This document shows, piece by piece, positions 14,340-22,616 of a stretch of 34,705 bases of DNA. Every line of letters begins with the position of its first letter. Positions within the stretch are counted from its first letter, which is position 1. Made by a program: the position numbers and the translations under genes. Origin of the DNA: Candidatus Cacconaster scatequi (GTDB lineage: Bacteria > Bacteroidota > Bacteroidia > Bacteroidales > UBA932); NCBI GenBank assembly GCA_018065305.1, contig JAGHTO010000018.1, positions 1-34,705 on the forward strand, read 5' to 3'. The notes under the pieces were generated by a model, which did no database searches, was not told the origin of the DNA, and was given only the letters and a program-made list of their open reading frames with translations.

Positions 14340-14377
14340 GCGGGCAATCAGGAAACTGGTTGCCCGCTTTGTCGTTT
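14340..14377 (+). terminator. Intrinsic terminator of tRNA-Pro
   Basis: A 12-bp stem (14340-14351 with 14356-14367, one G-T pair) closed by a GAAA tetraloop, followed by TTTGTCGTTT. It lies 4 nt after the tRNA. On the other strand there is no T-tract, so it does not clearly stop the convergent DUF4965 gene. Confidence 0.85.
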
Positions 14378-14384
14378 CAGCACG

Positions 14385-16790
14385 TTACTTTTCGAGCATC
14401 TTGATGAAATATCCGCCGACAACGGAACGGGCCTTGAAGCCCACGTGTTCGGCCTTGTCGGTCCATACCCAGTCGGACATCGGCACGCGGTCCTGCGTCT
14501 CGTTCTGGAACCTGTAGATGCCGTCTATGTAGTGCTCGAATTCCTCCTTGCTGTCGGACAGGGTTGCGGTCCAGACAATCCAGTCAGTCTTGGTGTAACT
14601 CTTACGGTCATCCAGCGGAAGCCCGTATTCCAACTCGACAGAGGGGTAGAATGCCAGTTCTCTTTTTGCTACCTCTTCGGGGAATATGTTGAATCCCAGG
14701 ATTTTGTCCCAAACCAGATTGTATTTCTGACTCCAGCTTGCAGGATTGTCGAACGTGCGGCTGAAGTGGGTTCCGGCGTCTGCCATCCTGACCCACTCGG
14801 AAGCCATCTCCCTGGCGGATGAATCGAACGAGTCCGCAACTTCGGCGTGGCCCAGATGTTCCGCCATATCACTGAAACTCTTCAGGGCAAGAATCGCCTT
14901 GATGGAAAGGTTGGTGTTGTGTGCCGAGCGCCCCGCGAAATCATCGGTGCAGAGCTGGTTTTCGGGGTCCAGACCGAACTGTTTCAGATATTCCGCCCAG
15001 ACGGAGAGAGTGCTCCAGTGTTTTTCCGCATAACTGTAATCCTTCTGGAAATGGCAGATGGCATCGGTGAGAATCAGCATATTGCCCGCTTCTTCAACCG
15101 GCATGTCACCGTCGTAGGTCTGTCCGTTTGCGATGGGGTAGGTGCCGACATCGTGGGCGGGGAAGGGATTCGTCCACTCTCCGGATTCGGAATAATGGAA
15201 GATATGGTTCAAGAGACCTTTTGCCAGTTCCGGATTGTAGAGCAGGAAGAGAGGCGCTGACGGATATGTGACGTCCACGGTCCCGATGGAACCGTTGCTG
15301 TTGTTCTCCTTTGAAAACCAGAGCAGTTCTCCGTCCGGTGATTCCACAAGTTTGTGGGCTGCAATCGACTGCCTGTAGGCAAGGGCGCAGAGTTCCGCAT
15401 ATTCCCTTCCGCCGGCGGCCTCGGCATCAGCCATCAGCTTGCGGTCGAAACGGTCGCACCTCTTCATAATCTTCCCGTAATTGTCAGCTGCAAGATTGAA
15501 CTGCTGCTGGATGGTCTGCTCTCCGGTGCGGTTCCAATAGGGCCTCAGATAATTGCCGAAGTATTCCACGCTGAAGATATCGTCATATCCGACCATAATC
15601 ATACCGGAACAGGGCCGTTTCACCTCGCCCAGCGCGGTTTTCAGTGTAAGGCACCTCTCCTTCGCAGAGGCTTCGGTCTTCTTTTTGTCGGCGGCCATAT
15701 AGAAATATCCCCAGTCGATGCAGACGGCATCGCCTTTCTTTGCGAGTATCTTTTGCGTATCGGTGCCGGTCTTCACATACACGAGCCTGTCATTCGATTC
15801 CGTGCAGAACTCGGAGGATTGATTCTGGTAGTCCCTGTCTGTCGCCCAAGAGCCGTTCGCCTCGAAGGAAATGCCGACGTCGTGACTCTTGCTGTCATTT
15901 GAGGAGACGCTGTAACTTATGTAATTGACGGGTCTGCTGACCAGGTCGAGGTCATCCAGAAGCAGAGGCGCCGTGAAAGTCAGTTTCAGATCCACCGGAC
16001 CGCAGGTGAACTGATAGTGTGTCTGCGTGGCCTGAACGTCGGCCGATGTCTGCCGGGCAGTCTGAGGTTTCGGAGCGTCTCCGTAGTCAGCGCAACTGAG
16101 CCCGAAGTCGATTATTCCGTCACCGTGCCTGTTCCAGCAGGTTGCGGCAATCACGTTCTTCCCCGGTTTCAGGGATGCCACGACCTCTTCGGGCAGTCTC
16201 ATTTCACCGCCGCACTGGTAGGAATTGTCCCACTCGGCGACCTTGATGCCGTTGACCCAGATGGTTGCATCGTCGTCGTGGCTGAAATTCAGGTAGATAT
16301 CTTTCCCTTCGTATGACCGGTCCAGAGTGAATTCCCTGCGAATCCAGATGTGGTTTGATTTCCATATTGTCCTGTATATGGCATCGGGTTCGAGATATCC
16401 GAAAGACCCGACCCCATTCTTCCAAAGCAGGTTCGTCTTGTAATCCCTTGCCGTCCAATTCCCTTTAGGCAGGAAATAAGTGTAGCGGCAGGGCCATTCT
16501 CCAATCTCTCCGGTGCATAGGATTATTTCCTTTTCCTTTGCTGTCACGCCCATGAATCTGTATGGAGTACCGTCCACTTCAAGCGTGCCGGTGAGGGGCA
16601 AATTCCTGCCCGTCCAGTGCTGGATTTCAGCGTCATACAGGTTGTCGGTGGTCGACCAGGCGCTGGTGTATGGGTCGATTGTGATCAGAGGGTATGCCGA
16701 AGGTCTCAATTCCGAGGCGGTATGCTGCCCGGTGCAGGATACGATTGAAATGAATGCCAGAAGAGGCAGGATGTGAAGAATATTTTTCAT
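14385..16790 (-). CDS. Glutaminase-A-like lipoprotein (DUF4964/DUF5127/DUF4965/DUF1793 type)
   Basis: An 801-aa exported protein starting at 16790, where MKNILHILPLLAFISIVSC gives a lipoprotein signal peptide with lipidated Cys19. The longer frame to 16874 crosses the divergent promoter and is rejected. Residues about 30-76 (YPLITIDPYTSAWS...HWTGRNLPLTGTLEVDG...YRFMG) match the DUF4964 start of this family. A GH2-like jelly-roll insert (about 135-240, WIRREFTL...ATIWVNGIKVAEW) follows, then the central and C-terminal helical domains (DLAADNYGKIM, LSIKAILALKSFSDMAEHLG). Fungal relatives are called glutaminase A, but in gut Bacteroidota these proteins sit among glycan enzymes and their substrate is unknown. 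It has its own -7 box and is divergent from the GH106-like gene. Confidence 0.85.
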   Translation of the reverse strand: MKNILHILPLLAFISIVSCTGQHTASELRPSAYPLITIDPYTSAWSTTDNLYDAEIQHWTGRNLPLTGTLEVDGTPYRFMGVTAKEKEIILCTGEIGEWPCRYTYFLPKGNWTARDYKTNLLWKNGVGSFGYLEPDAIYRTIWKSNHIWIRREFTLDRSYEGKDIYLNFSHDDDATIWVNGIKVAEWDNSYQCGGEMRLPEEVVASLKPGKNVIAATCWNRHGDGIIDFGLSCADYGDAPKPQTARQTSADVQATQTHYQFTCGPVDLKLTFTAPLLLDDLDLVSRPVNYISYSVSSNDSKSHDVGISFEANGSWATDRDYQNQSSEFCTESNDRLVYVKTGTDTQKILAKKGDAVCIDWGYFYMAADKKKTEASAKERCLTLKTALGEVKRPCSGMIMVGYDDIFSVEYFGNYLRPYWNRTGEQTIQQQFNLAADNYGKIMKRCDRFDRKLMADAEAAGGREYAELCALAYRQSIAAHKLVESPDGELLWFSKENNSNGSIGTVDVTYPSAPLFLLYNPELAKGLLNHIFHYSESGEWTNPFPAHDVGTYPIANGQTYDGDMPVEEAGNMLILTDAICHFQKDYSYAEKHWSTLSVWAEYLKQFGLDPENQLCTDDFAGRSAHNTNLSIKAILALKSFSDMAEHLGHAEVADSFDSSAREMASEWVRMADAGTHFSRTFDNPASWSQKYNLVWDKILGFNIFPEEVAKRELAFYPSVELEYGLPLDDRKSYTKTDWIVWTATLSDSKEEFEHYIDGIYRFQNETQDRVPMSDWVWTDKAEHVGFKARSVVGGYFIKMLEK

Positions 16791-16810
16791 AGTGTTGTGG
16801 ATAGGTTTTG

Positions 16811-16818
16811 CAAAAATA
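16811..16818 (-). promoter_or_regulatory. -7 box of the DUF4965 gene
   Basis: The minus strand reads TATTTTTG, a perfect TANNTTTG, ending 20 nt before the ATG at 16790. Only a poor -33 match is present. It supports the start at 16790 and excludes the longer frame. Confidence 0.6.
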
Positions 16819-16841
16819 GCAAGAATCTGTCTGAAATTGAT

Positions 16842-16849
16842 TAAATTTG
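16842..16849 (+). promoter_or_regulatory. -7 box of the GH106-like gene (leaderless configuration)
   Basis: TAAATTTG matches TANNTTTG exactly and ends 4 nt before the ATG at 16854. No TTTG is found 19-21 nt upstream. The predicted +1 falls at the start codon. Confidence 0.6.
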
Positions 16850-16853
16850 TAAT

Positions 16854-19800
16854 ATGAGAACCAATATTTTCCACTTGATTCCGGCAATCGTTCTGTCAGC
16901 GGCGCTGACTGTGGCCGTATCTTCCTGCAATGCCGTCACCGGCGGCTCGGAAATTTCACGGATTGAAGAGGGTTTTGCCAATATCCCCGACAGCGTGAGG
17001 CTTGCTGTCTACTGGTACTGGCTTTCGGACAATATCTCCCGGGAAGGCGTCGTGAAGGACCTTCAGGCTATGAAGGAGGCGGGTATCACCCGCGCATTCA
17101 TCGGCAATATCGGAACTCCCGACGTGCCGTACGGTCCGGTCAAGTTTATGTCGGACGAATGGTGGGAAGTGACCCGTACCGCCCTCAAGACGGCATCCGA
17201 CCTTGATATCGAGATAGGTATGTTCAACTGTCCGGGATGGAGTCAGTCCGGGGGCCCCTGGGTCAGCGAGGACCAGTCGATGAGGTACGTGGCTTTCAAG
17301 GAGGACCGGATTTCCGGGAACGGAAAGGTTCGGACAGTCACTCTGCCAGATGTGCCTGAAAACAGGATAATCGATGTCTATGCATTTCCTGCGCCTGAAG
17401 GGCTGTCGAGGCAGTGGACGATCCGCGGGGAGGGTGTATGGCCGTTGAAGACCGATACGTCGATGACTGTCCGCACAATGTTGATTTACGTTGAAAATGA
17501 AACCGATGCCGACGTACGTCTCCTGAAGGACGGAAAACCTTTGAGGGAATTCTATTTCGACCGCACCAATTTCAAGACTCAGGTGGGTTTCGTACCCGGC
17601 GCCCCTTATGTTCTGAGCCTTCCCGCTGTAAAGGGTGGCGATTTCTCGATTGAACTGAAGGAGATTTCCGAAGATGTGGACTTCCGCGTGGTTCTCTCGG
17701 AAGTCGCTATGGTCGAGGAATATCCGGAGAAGACTTTCCAGAAGATGTATCAGGGGACATTGCCTGCCTGGGACGAATATATGTGGAAGACACCGGAGGA
17801 TAACGGCGGATTCAGGGTTGCCCTTTCCGACAAGATTGACCTGAAGCCGTTTGCCTCGGACGGGAAGATTAAGTGGACTGCTCCTGAAGGGGATTGGACT
17901 GTTGTGACGGCATATATGAAGACGACGGGACAGACGAATGCCCCAGCCTCTGCCGAGGCTACAGGCCTTGAGGTTGACAAGATGAGCAGAAAACATATCC
18001 GGGACCATTTCGATGCGTTTTTGGGCGATATCCTGCATCGCATTCCGGCGGAGGAGAGAAGGACTTTCGACATAGCTGTCGAGGACAGCTATGAGACCGG
18101 AGGGACGAACTGGACCGACGATATGGCGGCTGTTTTCAAAAAGACATATGGCTATGATCCTGTCCCTTATCTTCCTGCGCTTCAGGGCTTCATAGTTGAG
18201 AATCCCGACGTTACCGACCGTTTTCTGTGGGACCTGAGACGTCTTGTGAGTGATCTTGTGGCCTATGAATATGTGGGTGCTCTGAGAGAGATTTGCCACG
18301 AGAACGGGCTCAAGTCCTGGCTTGAGAATTACGGACACTGGGGTTTCCCCGCCGAATTCCTGCAGTATGGCGGTCAGAGCGATCAGGTGGCGGGAGAATT
18401 CTGGGCTGGAGAAGGGTCTCCACGTGATTATGAACCGCGTGCAGCGGCTTCCTGTGCCCACATTTACGGAAAGAAACAGGTGTGGGCGGAGTCCTGCACC
18501 TCCGGGGACCGTGCATATCAGCGCTACCCGGAGACACTGAAAATGTTTCTTGACCACTCGTTCACTGCAGGCGTAAACAGCACTCTGCTTCATCTGTATG
18601 TCCAGCAGCCGGATGACCGTATGCCCGGAATCAATGCCTGGTTCGGTACGGAATTCAACCGTCACAACACCTGGTTCCGTTATTTCGATATGTTCTCCGA
18701 TTATTTGCGTCGCTGCAACTTCCTGCTCCAGCAGGGTGATTATGTGGCCGACGTGGCATATTATATCGGGGAAGATGCTCCCAAGATGACAGGTATCTGC
18801 TCTCCTGCGCTGCCCGAGGGGTACTCGTTTGATTTCATCAATGCGGAAGTATTGTGCGAACATTCACGGGTTGAGGACGGAAGCCTTGTTTTGGACAGCG
18901 GGATGCGTTACAGGCTTCTCGTGCTTCCACCGCAAAAGGATATGCGCCCGGAGGTCCTCAAAAGCATCGCCAAGCTGGTGCAGGACGGATTGACGGTTAC
19001 CGGGCCTATGCCGGACCGTTCGCCGAGCCTTGCAGGATATCCGGAAGCTGATGAAAGTGTCAGGTCTCTTGCTTCCCAGCTCTGGAGGCCGGGCAATTAT
19101 GGCAAGGGCCGTGTATATCCCGAAGGAACTCCTCTGAGTACGATTCTGTCCAATCTCGGCGTAGCTCCCGATTTCCTCTATTTCACACCGGACAATGCCC
19201 TCACTGAGGTCAGGTTCATACATCGCCGGATAGCTGATGCTGAAATCTATTTCATCTCAAATGAGGAACAGCGTCCTGTTCATCTCGATCTGGTATTCAG
19301 GAACGAAAAATACAGGGATGCTGAAATCTGGGACCCTGTGACCGGCGGCAGGAAAGGCTTGGATGTCAAGGTCTCCGGAGGCAGCACTTCCTCCGTGCTC
19401 GACCTCGATAAATACGGCAGCACTTTCATCGTTCTGCGTAACAGGGCGATAGGGCCTGTTTCCGAGAGGATTGTCGCGACTGCGGCCCTCCCCGGCCCCT
19501 GGAAGGTCACTTTCGAGGCTTTCTGCGGGAATGAAGGTTTCGAGAGGGAATTCGCCGAACTTCAGGACTGGGCGGCTTCTGACGATGCTGCGGTCCGCTA
19601 TTATTCGGGTGTGGCACATTATGAAACGGAGATTGACTTGGACGGGGTCTCCGGTGATAACCGCTATGAACTTGACCTTGGCAGGGTTATGGTAATGGGA
19701 AGGGTGAAGGTCAACGGACAGGATGCCGGAGGCGTCTGGACCGAGCCCTACAGGGTTGATGTGACCGGACTTCTGCACGAGGGTAGCAATACCATCGAGG

Positions 19801-19973
19801 TGGAACTGGCCAACAACTGGATGAACCGACTGATGGGTGAAAGACTCAAGCCCGCCGGAGAGCGGAAGACTTTCATCCTGACTGACCCGGCTCTTGGCGA
19901 CGGCGCGGCTCTTCAGGAGTCAGGGCTCATCGGACCGGTGGTGCTGAAGACTTTCAGCGCGAAAAGCAGGTGA
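16854..19973 (+). CDS. GH106-like alpha-L-rhamnosidase lipoprotein
   Basis: A 1039-aa exported glycoside hydrolase. The N-terminus MRTNIFHLIPAIVLSAALTVAVSSC is a lipoprotein signal peptide (Cys25) with no acidic surface-export motif after it. The N-terminal catalytic region shows the GH106-type pattern: VYWYWLSDNISREGVVKDLQ at about 53, then NCPGWSQSGGPWVSEDQSM at about 125-145. Acidic candidates for catalysis are in VEDSYE (Glu410, Glu414) and WAESCTSGD (Glu546), but I do not assign roles. A GH2-like jelly-roll domain closes the protein (about 870-1035, MGRVKVNGQDAGGVWTEPYRVDVT). Together with the GH78 gene it suggests work on rhamnose-containing glycans. It starts 4 nt after its -7 box and ends 8 nt from the convergent ccsA stop. 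Confidence 0.85.
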   Translation: MRTNIFHLIPAIVLSAALTVAVSSCNAVTGGSEISRIEEGFANIPDSVRLAVYWYWLSDNISREGVVKDLQAMKEAGITRAFIGNIGTPDVPYGPVKFMSDEWWEVTRTALKTASDLDIEIGMFNCPGWSQSGGPWVSEDQSMRYVAFKEDRISGNGKVRTVTLPDVPENRIIDVYAFPAPEGLSRQWTIRGEGVWPLKTDTSMTVRTMLIYVENETDADVRLLKDGKPLREFYFDRTNFKTQVGFVPGAPYVLSLPAVKGGDFSIELKEISEDVDFRVVLSEVAMVEEYPEKTFQKMYQGTLPAWDEYMWKTPEDNGGFRVALSDKIDLKPFASDGKIKWTAPEGDWTVVTAYMKTTGQTNAPASAEATGLEVDKMSRKHIRDHFDAFLGDILHRIPAEERRTFDIAVEDSYETGGTNWTDDMAAVFKKTYGYDPVPYLPALQGFIVENPDVTDRFLWDLRRLVSDLVAYEYVGALREICHENGLKSWLENYGHWGFPAEFLQYGGQSDQVAGEFWAGEGSPRDYEPRAAASCAHIYGKKQVWAESCTSGDRAYQRYPETLKMFLDHSFTAGVNSTLLHLYVQQPDDRMPGINAWFGTEFNRHNTWFRYFDMFSDYLRRCNFLLQQGDYVADVAYYIGEDAPKMTGICSPALPEGYSFDFINAEVLCEHSRVEDGSLVLDSGMRYRLLVLPPQKDMRPEVLKSIAKLVQDGLTVTGPMPDRSPSLAGYPEADESVRSLASQLWRPGNYGKGRVYPEGTPLSTILSNLGVAPDFLYFTPDNALTEVRFIHRRIADAEIYFISNEEQRPVHLDLVFRNEKYRDAEIWDPVTGGRKGLDVKVSGGSTSSVLDLDKYGSTFIVLRNRAIGPVSERIVATAALPGPWKVTFEAFCGNEGFEREFAELQDWAASDDAAVRYYSGVAHYETEIDLDGVSGDNRYELDLGRVMVMGRVKVNGQDAGGVWTEPYRVDVTGLLHEGSNTIEVELANNWMNRLMGERLKPAGERKTFILTDPALGDGAALQESGLIGPVVLKTFSAKSR

Positions 19974-19981
19974 CGGAAGAA

Positions 19982-20770
19982 TCAGTAGGTGTGCACGCTC
20001 CCTGCGGCGGATGGCAGGAAATTGATGCCCCACCAGCACATCTGAAGAGAGAGGAATGCGGCCAGAAGAATCCAGATGGCCGCTTTTCTTTTCTCCGGAC
20101 GAGACAATCTGAGATGCAGATAGCCCAGATAAATCATCCAGGTTGCGGCTGCCCAGGTCTCCTTGGGGTCCCAGGTCCAGTAGTGGCCCCAGGCCTGCTT
20201 TGCCCACAGGGCCCCGAACAGCATACCGAATGTCATAAAGGCGAGGCCGGCTCTGACGAGGGAATCCGAAGTGGATATCATCTGACGGAGTTCCTCTTCC
20301 GGCTTGCGGCTTTCTGCCCAGAGCAGGTACAGCCCCACAATGGTGGCGGCGCCTAGAAGGCCGTAGCAGAACATATAGACAATCACGTGCGGGGCGAACC
20401 AGGGACTCTGCAGTGCAGGCATCAGAGGCTGCGTATGAATCTGCGGCTTGAATAAGTTTATGAAAATGAAGACCGTGGACATCACGGTGGAGAATGTCGG
20501 TATCCACCTGTATCCGTGCCGTGAATAGACAATCAGACCAGCCATACAGAGGAACAGACTGTACCAGAGCCTTGTCTCTCCCATTGTTCTAAGAGGGGGT
20601 ATTCCGGAAGAAATCCACAACCCCGCTATGAACGTGCAGAGAGAGAGCATTCCTGCGGATGATGCGGCAAGGGAGACCTTGGAAGCTCCTTTCCAGGCCG
20701 ACAATGCTCCTGCTGCCCAGAAAACCACGGCAGCGGCGGCAAAATAGATGAAGATGTTCCAACCTATCAT
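19982..20770 (-). CDS. ccsA: Cytochrome c biogenesis protein CcsA (System II haem handling)
   Basis: An inner-membrane protein that presents haem for covalent attachment to c-type apocytochromes on the outer face. It is 262 aa with about eight hydrophobic segments. The WWD signature WGHYWTWDPKETW is at residues 194-206, flanked by conserved His candidates such as His128 (FAPHV), which fits the CcsA/CcmC haem-handling family. Its ATG overlaps the resB stop as ATGA, so the two System II subunits are translationally coupled. It ends 8 nt from the convergent GH106-like gene. Confidence 0.92.
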   Translation of the reverse strand: MIGWNIFIYFAAAAVVFWAAGALSAWKGASKVSLAASSAGMLSLCTFIAGLWISSGIPPLRTMGETRLWYSLFLCMAGLIVYSRHGYRWIPTFSTVMSTVFIFINLFKPQIHTQPLMPALQSPWFAPHVIVYMFCYGLLGAATIVGLYLLWAESRKPEEELRQMISTSDSLVRAGLAFMTFGMLFGALWAKQAWGHYWTWDPKETWAAATWMIYLGYLHLRLSRPEKRKAAIWILLAAFLSLQMCWWGINFLPSAAGSVHTY

Positions 20771-21585
20771 TTCCGTGCGGGTCTTTTTGTCAACAGAAGC
20801 GTCACTGCTCCGGCAAGCATCATAAAGATGCCTGCGTACACCGCCGGCAGCCAGGGGTCCCGTACCAGACTTAGGATGGAGACAGCCCCGTCCCCGTAAT
20901 TGTCATAGCCTGACTGGTATATCTTCCATCCCTCCAGAGTGTGGGGGTGGTTGACGCTTACCTTTATTTTGAACGGGTCCGCCTCCGGTTTGTATACGGT
21001 GAGGTCCGATATGAATTTCTCTTCCGAGAAGTTGTCCAGACGCAGGGCGAACCCCGGGGTGTATCCGAATCCCCTGTCATCGACGGCATGCCACTGCGGA
21101 TGCGCTTCGTTGACAACCATCTTCAGTTCCTCCCTGTCCGCACATCCGAGAGCGGCGCAGACCAGAACAATGAACAGACCTATGTGGTTGAGCAGGAACG
21201 GGATGTTGTGCAGTCTGAAACTCAGTCTCTTTATGCAGGTCAGGCCAAGCGACGTGGTCATAAAGGCATATATCAGAATGAAGCTCCAGTTGGAAATGGT
21301 GGAGGAGTTTCCGGTGATTCCGTATATGACGGTGACGGCTCCGGTAGCCAGCAGGGAAGGGACGGCTGCATCAAGGCTTGCCATCCACCGTATGGCCCGG
21401 CAGTTCTCTCTCCAGATGGAAACGATTGCCAGAATCGTTATGAATGCTGTCAGGGCCATTGCGTTTCCCGGCCAGTGCAGGATACTCCAGTCCAGAGGAC
21501 CGATTGCCAGTTGGAGAACCAGACCGACCGTGGCGAGTGCGGCTATTGCGATGAAGCCGGCAGTGAATGATTTTCCTTGTCCCAT
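20767..21585 (-). CDS. resB: Cytochrome c biogenesis protein ResB/Ccs1
   Basis: The partner of CcsA in System II cytochrome c maturation. The 272-aa protein has about four hydrophobic segments in its N-terminal 160 residues (VGLVLQLAIG, AMALTAFITILAIVSIW and others). A soluble periplasmic domain follows (GFALRLDNFSEEKFISDLTVYKP...VNHPHTLEGWKIYQSGYDNYGD), whose short LEGWKIYQS stretch is typical of ResB, and a final membrane helix ends at KRPARK. It is shorter than the ~400-550 aa ResB of Gram-positives, as in other Bacteroidales. It starts 4 nt after the ispF stop. No cytochrome gene such as nrfHA is in the window. Confidence 0.85.
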   Translation of the reverse strand: MGQGKSFTAGFIAIAALATVGLVLQLAIGPLDWSILHWPGNAMALTAFITILAIVSIWRENCRAIRWMASLDAAVPSLLATGAVTVIYGITGNSSTISNWSFILIYAFMTTSLGLTCIKRLSFRLHNIPFLLNHIGLFIVLVCAALGCADREELKMVVNEAHPQWHAVDDRGFGYTPGFALRLDNFSEEKFISDLTVYKPEADPFKIKVSVNHPHTLEGWKIYQSGYDNYGDGAVSILSLVRDPWLPAVYAGIFMMLAGAVTLLLTKRPARK

Positions 21586-21589
21586 TGAG

Positions 21590-22069
21590 TTACTCTCCTG
21601 TAAGCAGGACAGTGGCCATTGCAGAGATTCCCTCGCCGCGTCCTTCGTAGCCCAAATGTTCTGTGGTAGTGGCTTTTACGGCAATGCGGCCAATTTCCAC
21701 CCCGAGGTCCGAAGCGAGACATTTCCGCATCTCATCGATATATGGAGCAATCTTCGGTTTCTGAAGAAGCAGCGTGCAATCCGCATTGGAAATGCGGTAG
21801 CCCCTTTCTGCAATCATCTCCCTGACTTTCCGAAGGAGGATTCTGCTGTCGATGCCGCGGTACTGTTCGTCAGAGTCGGGGAAATGGCGGCCGATGTCCC
21901 CCAATGCAAGGGCGCCGAGCAGGGCATCGCACAGTGCGTGAATCAGCACATCGCCGTCCGAATGGGCCACGCATCCTTTCTCGAATGGAATCCTGACACC
22001 TCCCAATGTCAGCGTCAACCCTTCGGCCAGAGCGTGAACGTCATATCCGTTTCCAATCCTTATATCCAT
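21590..22069 (-). CDS. ispF: 2-C-methyl-D-erythritol 2,4-cyclodiphosphate synthase
   Basis: Trimeric cytosolic enzyme of the MEP pathway, converting CDP-ME 2-phosphate to ME-cPP with loss of CMP. The 159-aa length is normal. The metal ligands Asp10, His12 and His44 are visible in GYDVHAL and SDGDVLIHA, as are the conserved DADCTLL-like SNADCTLLLQKPKIAPY stretch and the KATTTEHLGYEGRGEGI C-terminus. It is the first gene of an operon with resB and ccsA, which are unrelated in function. A perfect -7 box ends 7 nt before the ATG, so the leader must be very short. Confidence 0.97.
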   Translation of the reverse strand: MDIRIGNGYDVHALAEGLTLTLGGVRIPFEKGCVAHSDGDVLIHALCDALLGALALGDIGRHFPDSDEQYRGIDSRILLRKVREMIAERGYRISNADCTLLLQKPKIAPYIDEMRKCLASDLGVEIGRIAVKATTTEHLGYEGRGEGISAMATVLLTGE

Positions 22070-22076
22070 AACTCTG

Positions 22077-22084
22077 CAAATATA
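22077..22084 (-). promoter_or_regulatory. -7 box of the ispF-resB-ccsA operon
   Basis: The minus strand reads TATATTTG (TANNTTTG), ending 7 nt before the ispF ATG at 22069. The predicted leader is only 0-3 nt. No clear -33 box is seen. Confidence 0.6.
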
Positions 22085-22101
22085 TCGGTTATTTCCCTAA
22101 A

Positions 22102-22575
22102 TTAAAAACATTTGCGGAAGACGGCGGAGGAGGAGTCTCCGAAATCCTTGACACCTTCCCGGGCAAACCCCAGCTTCTCATAAACTTCGCCTTCGGTTCC
22201 GTCCTGCAGAGGGGCGTATGTCATCACGTCATCGGGGTGAAAATCTCCGATGAACGCGCTGAGCATCTTGCCCATTCCCCCGCTGACCCGGACACCTTCG
22301 ACAGAAGCGTAGCGGACCCATTCGTAGGATGAGAGCCGACGTCCCTCTTCCTCGCGGTGGCGCGGCTTGGAGAAACAACTTACCGCGACCATTTCACCGG
22401 GGGCAAACCTCCCGTCATGTCCCTGCCGCTCCACGAACAGGCCGTAGCTGTACCCGCATCTGCTGAATCCGAACCTGTGGTTCTTCTCCAGAAAAAGGCG
22501 GGCGGTGGAGGCGTCTATGCGTCGTACGGCACAGTTCCTTGCAAAAACGGATACAAACTCGGACGGATAACTCAT
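22102..22575 (-). CDS. GNAT-fold-like protein of unknown function
   Basis: A 157-aa cytosolic protein that I do not recognise by name. The start at 22575 (MSYPSEF) is chosen because it lies 4 nt after a -7 box, while the longer frame to 22650 runs through the divergent promoter. Features: RLFLEKNHRFGFSRCGYSYGLF, an EMVAVSCFSKPR strand, a YEWVRYAS segment, then VRVSGGMGKMLSAF (residues about 96-108) resembling the acyl-CoA-binding loop of GNAT enzymes, and VYEKLGF near the end, a typical GNAT closing motif. The layout recalls Mom-like and phage-associated acetyltransferase-fold proteins in which a catalytic function is not assured. It is divergent from a TrpB2 gene with overlapping promoters. 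Confidence 0.75.
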   Translation of the reverse strand: MSYPSEFVSVFARNCAVRRIDASTARLFLEKNHRFGFSRCGYSYGLFVERQGHDGRFAPGEMVAVSCFSKPRHREEEGRRLSSYEWVRYASVEGVRVSGGMGKMLSAFIGDFHPDDVMTYAPLQDGTEGEVYEKLGFAREGVKDFGDSSSAVFRKCF

Positions 22576-22579
22576 AGCG

Positions 22580-22587
22580 CAAAAGTA
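22580..22587 (-). promoter_or_regulatory. -7 box of the GNAT-like gene (leaderless configuration)
   Basis: The minus strand reads TACTTTTG (TANNTTTG) and ends 4 nt before the ATG at 22575. It faces away from the trpB2 -7 box 13 bp to the right, so the two sites overlap physically. Confidence 0.6.
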
Positions 22588-22600
22588 AGAACTATTTTTA

Positions 22601-22608
22601 TACCTTTG
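22601..22608 (+). promoter_or_regulatory. -7 box of the TrpB2 gene
   Basis: TACCTTTG matches TANNTTTG and ends 8 nt before the first ATG (22617) and 20 nt before a second in-frame ATG (22629). No TTTG -33 box lies at 19-21 nt. Confidence 0.6.
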
Positions 22609-22616
22609 TACCGATA

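Noticed and set aside
16956-18863. A 635-codon open frame antisense to the GH106-like gene
   Set aside because: It has no recognisable motif or promoter and lies wholly inside a well-supported gene; long antisense frames are expected from this codon usage.
20939-22105. A 388-codon plus-strand frame over resB and ispF
   Set aside because: It crosses two well-identified genes, and its translation is low-complexity with no motifs.
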